Shown piece by piece: positions 13,501 through 23,300 of a stretch of DNA of 64,000 nucleotides. The DNA lies in the NCBI GenBank assembly GCA_029582265.1, contig CM055817.1, positions 30,519,067 to 30,583,066 of the forward strand. The letters run 5' to 3'. The position numbers and the translations under genes are program-made. A model generated the notes under the pieces. The model had not been told where the DNA came from and did no database searches. It saw only the letters and a list, made by a program, of their open reading frames with translations. Numbering within the stretch: position 1 is the stretch's first letter; every line of letters begins with the position of its first letter. Origin of the DNA: Zoroaster sp. YZ-2022 (lineage: Eukaryota > Echinodermata > Asteroidea > Forcipulatida > Zoroasteridae).

Positions 13501-16500
13501 CCTTGAGCAACAGCTTCTTGACAAATCACTTAGAAAATCCGTGGTAAGCATTTTGAAATAATGCATGGTAGATAGAGCATTGATAACTAATTGAAAATAA
13601 TAACAATCCGGTTTTAATGTTTAAAATAGCTAGAGGTAAAGCTCATAATTATACTAGTCTTCCCTATAATGGCTGGTCACATAATGCAGCATGACGCAGC
13701 TTTGGTCAAAGTGTTTTGATTGTGACAACTTATAAAAAACACTTATCCGAGTATTTTTGTATTGATCAGTAACCGCAAACTTAATTCAATTTGTTAAAAA
13801 CGATTAACAACCGTGGACAGGGTACTAAAGTTTCAGTACGAATAATAGTTATGAGTACCGGTACTTGAAGCATTGTGGATATATGTACATTAAAGTATAA
13901 TAAAGTATAAATACTTTTACCTAGTAGTTTTGCCTATAATGCTACACCTTGCCTAACCCTATCAAGCCTGGGGGAGGGCGTGCAATGTGCCCCACGAATT
14001 TTTTATCACCAGAACGCTTTGTCCGATCACGCTGATCTTTTGGACCCTCTTACGCAAACATCTACGTTAATTGGTGTTCATAGTTGCCACAGTAACCGTT
14101 TTTTTTTTAAACTAACGAATTTTAATGAATGTACTCTTCCAAAAAACAGCAAACTAGTGAAATATGTATGGACATATTTTACACATAATATTGCTAAATT
14201 CAAACAAATTTCCAGAATTGTCTTAAATTTTAGGTTTTATGAATTATCAATAAAACATTCATGTGTACTGTACCTGTATGGCCAACTAGGGATTGGTCAG
14301 CAATACCATAATGCAATTATCAGTATATAAAAAAAATCATTCAAACAATATAACCGCCACTTCCTGATTTTCGTGGACTGTAATTTCAGTATTTTCTGTA
14401 AAAATGCAGCCTTATACGTTTTGTGTGGATTTATAAGATTTTGCAATATTTCATTTGGTCCTAGATATACATATATAATCTCAATATGTAATCTTAACTG
14501 TGACACATAATTTTCTCTATATTTCTTCAGGTAAACAATTTAACACTGGTTGGTGGCAACTCAATGAAAGATACAGTGAAGCGTGTCATGACCAACGTCA
14601 TGACACACGACCTCACTCTCCGTTTTAATTGGGCAGGAAGCCGGGGTGGAAGTCGGCAACACCAGTAACTAAGAGGGCATTCATCAGTCTGATGATATGT
14701 GCAGTAATAACAAGTAGGTTACAATTATGTATAGACATTATAGAGAGCTCATTTGGTGATTATCAGGGAAAAATTTACAATGTTTAAAGGAATGATACAA
14801 CATGTATTCCTGACCAGTCAAAGATGACCTATCGTCCTGAGAAATATTTCCTGAAATGTAGTAATTTCCGAGAAAATTTCACAGGTCGGTTTTAAGATAT
14901 GTCTGTTGAGAACTTGAGAATTGGAATAAATATACCGGGCCAAAATGATGCACCTCCCTTGAACATTATTGTTTTTGCGGCTCTACTAAAATGGATAAAT
15001 TTCCAGGGTCAGTTAAGTCTCTGGTTTCTAGCTCCGCACTATACATGTATAACGCTGCCCAATTGCAGCCAAACTTGCTGGATCGATTGGAATTCTGCCG
15101 TGCTGTGTTTGAAACCTTTTCCACATAGGGGTATGAACATTGAACATTTGCCCGATTTGTGAGGCCACTCTTACTTTGTATATAAGAAAGTCGGTCCCCG
15201 CGTATACATGTATAACCCTGTTGGAAAATAATTTTTTTAATGTGGCACTGCACCGATTTTTAAAGCCGATCGATGACCAGAAACCGGAGACTTTTGGGGC
15301 TTAAGAAAATGTCAATGGTTGGGAGTGAACATGAAGTATATTTGCTGTCGATCATTTCTGCAAATCTTACTAGCAATTAAATGTTTGCGCATTAATTGAC
15401 CTATTATAACAACTGAAAAGCATGCGGTGTGAAAATTAATGGAATCTGGGTATAGAATAATGTCAAAAAAATCCTAATACAGCTATATAGTTGGTATTCC
15501 ATGTAACAAATAACTGGTGTACAATTTGAAATGGATCAATGGCCTGTGATCTATTTCAACATTAATATGGAAACAAACATTTGAATATAAATATTTAGAT
15601 TTGTGAAATTCTTGCGTCGGGAGATAAACAATTGATTTAATTTTGCCCTACACCGACGTGTGCATAGCACTGTATGCTCAGTGCTTTCCGAGTGTCTGTG
15701 AAAAAAACTACACAGTCGACTCGGGCGAGTTCGAACCACGACCTCCTGCTTACTAGTGCAGACGTCTTAACCTCTCGACCACCGAGCTTGCCCGATGACG
15801 ATTGGCCGGCTAGAATCCTATATAGCAGCGGGTTCTGCGATATATATAGATTGGTGAAATTCTTGCGTCGGGGATAAACAATTGATTAAATTTTGCCCTA
15901 CACCGACGTGTGTGTATAGCACTGTATGCTCAGTGCTTATTCTTGCGTCGGGAGATAAACAATTGATTTAATTTTGCCCTACACCGACGTGTGTATAGCA
16001 CTGTATGCTCAGAATTTCACCAATCTATATATATCGCAGAACCCGCTGCTATATAGGATTCTAGCCGGCTAATCGTCATCGGGCAAGCTTCGAGCAATCG
16101 GTTAAGACGTCTGCACTAGTAAGCAGGAAGTTGTGGGTTCGAATCCCGCCCAAGTCGCTTGTGTAGTTTTTTCACACACACTCGGAAAGCACTGAGCATA
16201 AAGTGCTATACACACGTCGGTGTAGGGCAAAATTAAATCATATAAATATTATCAGAAGTCTATTACATATAATAAACCTCTTATATTATCTGGTTCCTGT
16301 TAAACGGTTCAATAAAATAAGCTTAAGATCAGTACATACATTTACTCACAATCTTATCGAGTATGGAAGCATTTACAGACATGGTGTTTACCTCATTTAA
16401 GCCCTTGGTTCATGCCAAGCAGTTGCAACATCCATTTTGCTATAATTATGCTGAAATTTATTAATTGTTCGTTTCAGAGGCTGTTTTGCGGAACCCCCTG

Positions 16501-16623
16501 GTGGTAAACGGTTCTGAGGCCGAAGCCCATAAAGTAATCATGCTTTGGCTGCGGAACGCCCCCGACCGCAACGGAGGAAGAAAAAAGCGGGAACAGGACA
16601 AGAGTAGGGTAGACTTAGATTAG
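10559..16623 (+). CDS. Gene A: DUF4806-like domain protein, six exons
   Basis: The exons are 10559-10742, 11460-11553, 12512-12732, 13308-13543, 14531-14645 (or 14651) and 16478-16623. All introns are GT-AG and all phases agree, giving about 331-333 codons with no internal stop. The N-terminus (FAVVLFKVSNEVEIVPSTWL) and the exon-2 block with KRSEDTSDLQTEDDE are the usual opening of DUF4806-type proteins. Exon 3 is basic and then proline- and serine-rich. Exons 4-5 carry a coiled segment (AEISTELKSQRKLLNQVLQR) and the DUF4806 core (GFPLASYEEVKNLEQQLLDK and VNNLTLVGGN). Exon 6 ends with LWLRNAPDRNGGRKK and TAG at 16621. A small exon may be missing between 14651 and 16478. The start is the first ATG that fits the family N-terminus. 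The function is unknown. Such genes are often multicopy, and I infer a possible link to the transposase relic at 4283. Confidence 0.85.
15056..15300. repeat. Dispersed repeat, copy 2 (partner at 6912-7172), in intron 5 of gene A
   Basis: This copy shares ccaattgcagccaaacttgc, the tgctggatcgatt block and cagaaaccggagactttt with the copy at 6912-7172, at a similar overall spacing. Confidence 0.6.
15600..16245. mobile_element. Inverted pair of tRNA-derived SINEs in intron 5 of gene A
   Basis: A minus-strand copy (about 15600-15865) and a plus-strand copy (about 16012-16245) are near mirror images, separated by two partial tail copies (about 15866-16011). Each has a tRNA-like head with an A-box-like ggttaagacg stretch and a B-box-like gggttcgaatccc (plus copy near 16140). 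The tail reads cactcggaaagcactgagca and then gggcaaaattaaatca. A fragment of the same tail lies at about 12380-12435. Transcribed together, the arms could form a hairpin of about 230 base pairs. Confidence 0.75.
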
Positions 16624-18379
16624 TAAATAACATACAGGTAGGCCTATGCAATTATTCAAATATTTCCGAATAGTTGTTGCTAATCATACTCGTATTCGCG
16701 GTTTTTGAACTATTCGATTAATCGCGCAGGCGCAAATACCTGTAACTATTCACGAATACTGACCATTCACGAGTAATAATGTATTGCCTTTGCACTGCAT
16801 TACTTGCAGTCGTGTTCTCTAACTATTCGCAATTGCACTGTTTTGTCTGGGCACCGCTGGTAGTGGTACACATGGTAGTATTTCCCGAATAGCACTAGCA
16901 AGTAATGCCTTTGAGGAAGCCGACTTAGCTGTGCTGGCTGGGCCACTGGCTGTTTGGCTGTGACTGCATGCAGCCATTGTTCAGTTCGTGGGTTGACCAA
17001 TGTCCAAAACACTTAATAAATGTAATACAGTGTAATACATTTGTATGTAGAATAAATCACTTTTTCACTGCCAGCAACTGGACAATAGGCATTCTAGAGT
17101 GCTGGTTTAAAATAAATGTTAGGTACCTACTGGTTATTTAAAGGGGCAGTATCGTAACGATCAGAGCAGACTTTCGACAGAGCATAGAATCAATGTCCTA
17201 GTTAAAGATGAACACAGTGACTGAAAATTACAGGCTCATTTATGAAGCAGCAACAGTAATATGACCTTATCATTGTTAATTATTATGGCAGTCAATGACT
17301 TAACCTAAAACTAGCATTCCGATTCCATGCCCTGTTGATCGTGACGATACTTCCCTTTAATGACAAAAGGGAGTTATACATTATAAGGTAGTTAAAAACA
17401 AATGCTAGCAAAATGACTTCTAGGTGATGTGTTATTGTGAATTCACTAAATAAAATGCCTGGGAAAATAGGAACCATTGAATTGTTAATTGATTTTTTAA
17501 ATTTAAATTTAAAGTGACTAAATTTGCATTTTTGTATAAAACACTACTGGTAGTACTTGGTTGATTGAAAACCGTGAATGGTTTATGGGACTATGTTTAT
17601 TTAAATGCTGAGTTTTGTGAGGATAAATTATAGAAAGATGAGTGACAATGAATTATGTGATAATACATTTCCTACTGCATACTCCTATTTCCTCCATGAT
17701 AACATGTGTTGAACCAAATTTAAACGCTATTTAAATTGTTTTATGTTGTAACCCCTCTGCCGGGCGGCCGACAAATGCAAATATGATCTCCCTCCGTACT
17801 GCGCATATTTATAATTTTGTTTGTAATGTATCATTATAAGCAGGCATGCAACTTTTCAGCGGATCAGCTGATTTCATCTTTTTTTAAAGTATCCTAGTGC
17901 CATTGAAAACTGTAAAACACTGTACAATGTTTTTTTTGTGCCTAGCCATTTCCTCTTTTTTTTGCAATTACAAAGTTGCATGCCTGTATAAATTATCTGC
18001 TAGTGGTAATATTTTAACCGTATTGCTACAACGCACTCTTGCAACGGGTCTGTGCCCTGTATCGTAAATTTTTGTAATTCCTTTTTTCCCCTTTCCTTTT
18101 TGCTATTTAATCTCTGAAACAGTTGTTCTGCACATGATCTTGCTGTGTGCTGAATGAACATACTTCGCATCGTTTTTTTGTAGCATAAAGCTGTGCTAAA
18201 AGTAATTAAAAATGAACAATACAAAATCATGTAACATTTTAATTTTAATTAAACAACTGCGATTAATTTACACTAAACTTAAGTGTTCAATTATCATACT
18301 TATTTATTACACATTGATTTGTTTGAAAATGTAAATTTCTTTTCATAAATAATAACCATGAAAAGATTTACTCATTGGT
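16624..18379. other. Non-coding stretch between genes A and B
   Basis: There is no recognised exon. It contains attcgaat-like motifs near 16660-16780 and AT-rich sequence. An undetected 5-prime exon of gene B could lie between here and 20365. Confidence 0.4.
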
Positions 18380-18548
18380 CACTGCCTTGTCGTTTTAATT
18401 GCCTTTGCCCACGCGTGTGCAGTAGTGTTTTATGCACGATGAGTAGTCATGAATCATCACTACTCATCAGTAGACATCACCTGCATATGCTACACTACCG
18501 CGCACACGTGGGCAAAGGCAAGTACACCGGCAATGCCAAAGGCAGTGA
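18380..18548. repeat. Foldback (long imperfect palindrome)
   Basis: The left arm 18399-18427 (ttgcctttgcccacgcgtgt...) is complementary to 18491-18522 (...cacgtgggcaaaggcaag). The outer pair cactgcctt/aaggcagtg extends the stem. A perfect inner 10-bp inverted repeat (gatgagtagt/actactcatc) sits in the loop at about 18438-18470. It could be a foldback MITE or a structured RNA. No target duplication was identified. Confidence 0.75.
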
Positions 18549-18849
18549 AATCACACCGACCCACTTATAGCATGAAGTTATTGCCACGCTCCATTTAGTT
18601 ACCAGGAAAAGTTTGTCCAATAAAATGATAGCGTAATTAGTGGTGAGCATAAGTCAATCACAATGGCCATTAATTCCCACAGTAAAATGCATAGGCCCTA
18701 ATTAGTTCAGGGTAAGTTATATTTAATGTTGTATTGAGTTACATTTTGTATTTTATAATACTTACTGAAGAACTTTCATTGAGGATTAAATCATCACTAA
18801 GGATGTTTTCTAAAACCATGTGTAATTTTGCTGTTTTAGTAAGTGTTTT

Positions 18850-19440
18850 TTTCCCACCATTGGCCCTGTACTGGGCCAGTACTGGTTCTGTACTGTTTTA
18901 GTAAGGGTATTCCCCATTGGCCCTGTACTAGGCCAGTACTGGTACGGTAGTGTTTATCTACTGGGCCAGTACTGGTTCTGTACTGTTTTATAAGGGTATT
19001 CCCATTGGCCCTGTACTGGGCCAGTACTGGTACGGTAGTGTTTATCTACTGGGCCAGTACTGGTTCTGTAATGTTTTAGTAAGGGTATTCCCCATTGGCC
19101 CTGTACTGGGCAGTACTGGTACGGTAGTGTTTATCTACTGGGCCCAGTACTGGTTATGTACTGTTTTATAAGGGTATTCCCCATTGGCCTGTACTGGGCC
19201 AGTACTGGTATGGTAATGTTTCTGTACTGGGCCCAGTACTGGTACAATAATGTTTCTGTACTGGGCCAGTACTGGTTCTGTACTGTTTTAGTAAGGGTAT
19301 TCCCATTGGCCTGTACTGGGCCAGTACTGGTACAGTAGTGTTTATCTACTGGGCCAGTACTGGTTCTGTACTGTTTCAGTAAGGGTATTCCCCATTGGCC
19401 TGTGCTGGGCCAGTACTGGTACAGTAGTGTTTATATACTG
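18850..19440. repeat. Minisatellite, about 90-bp unit, with ggccagtactgg core
   Basis: The unit ggttctgtactgttttagta ... ccattggccctgtactgggc recurs about every 90 bases (starts near 18884, 18973, 19062 and 19152, then 19273 and 19363 after a longer unit). It is dominated by the near-palindrome tactgggccagtactgg. Small indels disrupt the reading frame, so ORFs here are not genes. Confidence 0.85.
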
Positions 19441-20060
19441 GCCCAGTACTGGTTTCGTACTGTTTTGGTTAGGGCATTTTGTTGTCGGCACAATACTGAT
19501 GTACTGGGCCAATAATGCCCAATTAACGGAATCTGCATTGGCCCAGTACTGGGCCATTACCGGTTTCGTAGTGTTTTGGTTAGGGCATTTGTGTCGGCAC
19601 GTTACTGGGCCAGTTCTGGTTTTGTACCGGATGAGTAAGGGCTACATGAACTGGGCCAGTTCCAAAGCCTCTGTGCAAGCCAGAACTGGGCCAGTTCCAT
19701 TTGCCCGGCACTGTTGCCAATTTACCGGCGCTGGGCGAGTAATGGCATCACAATTGCCCCTGTACTGGGCCAGTACTGGGCCAGTAATGGCCAAGTAATG
19801 GAATCTGTATTGGCCCAGTACTGGGCCATTACCGGTTTCGTACTGTTTTGGTTAGGGCATTTTGTGTCGGCACGGTACTGGGCCAGTTCTGGTTTGGTAC
19901 CGGATGAGTAAGGGCTACATGAACTGGGCCAGTTCCAAGCCTCTGTGCAAGCCAGAACTGGGCCAGTTCCGTTTGCCGGCACCGGCCCATTGCTGCAGTA
20001 CTGTAAAATCGGTACTGGGCCAGTTATGGCCCAGTTCCGTATTGTTTGCTGGGATGGGCC
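19441..20060. repeat. Second minisatellite block, about 270-bp period
   Basis: A block with ggcccagtactgggccatta, tttcgtagtgttttggttag, ggatgagtaagggctacatg and gaactgggccagttccaa occurs at about 19540-19710 and again at about 19810-19980. It shares the cccagtactgggcc core with the preceding array but has a different, longer unit. Confidence 0.8.
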
Positions 20061-20365
20061 TAAAACAAACTTTGCATTGCGTGACAAGAACATTTTCTCT
20101 ATGTAAATACACAGTGGTTTTATTTTGTATACCGGTACTGTATAATGTACATGTTGCATACCCCTTCAATACACATACGTGAGAACACCCCCACACCCCC
20201 ACACAGCAAAGTACTGACGAATGCAACCTTTTCTTAAAAATACATTAAACGTGTACTACAGATTAAACAAAAACAGACTCCCAGACCCGGCTAAAGCGTG
20301 CCATGATCCCCCCAGGCTGTATCAAGTCTATTTTTACATTACATCTTTCCTCCTATTTCAACCAG

Positions 20366-23300
20366 CTGAGTACATCTGAAACCGATGACAATTCAGATCT
20401 TAATGAGGGTTCTCAGTATGATTGTGGGGTTGTCTTTGTGACACAGCCCGATGACCTGTCTGATACACCGCCCGGTGACCTGTCTGATACACCGCCCGGT
20501 GACCTGTCTGATACGCCGCATGCTCAGAGCACATCTCAGAATATTGTGTCAAGGTAACAATAAACAGTTAAAGTCAATAGTTGAGTAATTTCCTTTTAAT
20601 TATAGTTTAATTTCCTTTTAATTAAAAAAATACATCGATATTGGAGTCGAATGAAATGAAAACAAAAGTATTAAAGACATACAGCCTTACATAATAAGAT
20701 ATAGATATATTAGGCCAAAAAAATTGTTGAGTTGCCCTCCAGTGAAAATATTTGAAGGGGTCGGTCGGTAGGGATTTTTTTTTTCTCCTTGACTGTCATT
20801 TTAAGATTGAAATGCATTGGAACTGAAACCACATACCATGTTTTTCATTTGTATACCTATCAGCAAGGAATTTTGCTTCAGAATATAAGTATCCCAAGCA
20901 TTTTTGTTGTCATTTTCGCTGTGATTGACACAGCAAATTCATCCATATTGCGTGCAATGCTCATCATGCAACATGTGAGTGGCCATTCGATTTGAAAACG
21001 TGTAGATTGAGTCGCAATCGTTGAAACACGTACAGTGCGGGGAGCCAGTGCACAACGTGTGAGGGCCATTTGATTTGAAAACGTGTAGATTGAGTCGCAA
21101 TCGTTGACATACAAAACAGTGCGCGAAGCCAGTGGAAAACATGTAAGGGGCCATTCGATTGGAAAACGTGTAGATTTGAGTAGCAATCGTTGGCACACAG
21201 TGTGTGCGAAGGCAGTGCACCATGTGAGGGCCGGGGCCATTCGATTTGAAAGCATGTAGATTGAGTCTTGGGTACCGGTAAATTTACCGGTAAAAAAAGT
21301 GGAAAATTTCACAAATCAAACGTATTATGTTTTATACACAGAAAATTGGTAAGTTTCATTAATAAATAGGCCTGTTAATGACGGGGACAAAAAAAAAAAA
21401 CGACCGGAGATTTCAGCACTTTTGGGTCGGTCGGTGGAGGGCAACTCAACATCTTTTTTATTTTTGGCCTTATTGTGAGAAAATATAAGGTTTGGTTAGA
21501 AAAAAGTTAACCATTCATCTTCACTTTCGTTTTATGCATCAAAAGAATGTAGTACCCATTACATTTTGTTTTAATGTTTTGTTGTACATTATTTATTCAG
21601 GGCGCCGACATTTAGCTTCAAGAAAAGGAAAATCAATGATACAACTCCACTACCAGGTCTTTTTAAGAAAAGACATGCTGTTGTTACAACCAAAGAGACA
21701 GAACGCGGAAAGATGATCAAATCTATTGATGATTGTAAAGTGGGTACGTTGAGCATTAGTCAATATATAGTAATGCCATTTAAGCAAATGTGGGGAGGGG
21801 TGATCCTATGGACCATCCCCCGTGCCAAAAAGTGTAGGGATAACGCCCGTGCCCCCGGAGCTACGGCCGTAGTTACTGGTTACAACTGATTCTTAAGTTA
21901 ACTTTTGACTTCCCAAAATTAATTTGGGAAAAAAAATTGCTCCACCCGGTACCCTGAGCTACTTACGATAAACAATTTTGCTGTTACCTATTGGCCCCAT
22001 TACACCTTGACAAATTTGTGGCTACGCGCCGGACACCAATTAGGTTTTATTTAAAACCGTGAGCATTTATTGATTTATTGGTTCTACAGATTAAATATGG
22101 TGTAATTTGATTTTAACATTAACAGGTGTGGACATAAATATCAGCATCTCTAATTTAGAGCTTGGTGATCAGATTAGAGGCATCGATGAAACCTTTGTAA
22201 AGGAACTTATGAAAAGAATGTTGGACTATCCGGATGACAGCTACCAGTCATTATATGTTCTTGTAAATAATGTCGATAAGAGAAGTTATGATCAAAAAAA
22301 GGTACGCAAACACAATTCGTGTAAATATACAAATAATATAATTATGATGATATACCATACGTGACAGTACTACGTTTTTTTTTAAATAGTCAACAAGTCA
22401 ACTCTGAGTGTGAACCAGTGAGTGTAGCATCCAGCAGGATCTCGAAAAAAGGGCGCTCTCACCAACAAACAGGACACATGCAGTTCCAAAATAATTTTTA
22501 GCAAAAATGGATGGAACTCATGATAATTAATTGTTTTAATTGATTTAACATTTTCAACAGACAAATAGCTACCGATACACGGTGATAGGAGGTCAGCATT
22601 CTTACATGGCTGCACGGGAACTGTCCAAGCAACAGACAAACAGAGGCTTTAGTTCTCGCCGATGCGTTGTTTATGTCGGGCTATCTCAGGAACAGATGCT
22701 CTGGCTGGGAAATCAGCATAATAGGACTGGTGAATTTCATCATGCAATATCGTTTAGGGACAAGGTAATTAGCAGACTTTCCAGAATTAAATATTTGAAG
22801 CGTTTGCTTTAACAGGAATTGTTACATGTTTTTGTTTGTATAGACTGTCTACATTTCTCTAAATTCTCTCTAATAATAATAATGTAGACTTATAGAGCGC
22901 ACGTATCCAACAAACTGGTGCTCAAGGCGCACGACATTATTACCCCTGCTCATCAGGCTCATAAATCATTCCTGAAACCATCTCAGCTCTCTGGGGAGTA
23001 TACAGCTCAATTGCTGCCATTTCAGCGCATATGGGCTAGTCAAACACAACAACCAACTCTGCCCTCACAGGTACCCATTTACCCCTGGGTGGAGAGAAGC
23101 AATTATGTTAAAGTTTCTTGCTCAAGGACACAAGCACCATGGTCGCGGTTCGAATTCGAACCCACATTCTGACGACTCAGCCATCAGAACACAAATCCGA
23201 TGCACTAAACCGCTCAACCATGGCACTCCATAATATATCTATTGCAAATTCCAAGTTTGACAAACACTGTGACGCTTTATGCAAGCGAATAAGACATTCA

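Noticed and set aside
18950..20226. Several 60-145 codon frames containing ASTGPVLGQYW-like repeats
   Set aside because: They are translations of the ggcccagtactgggcc minisatellites, open on both strands and interrupted by indels between units.
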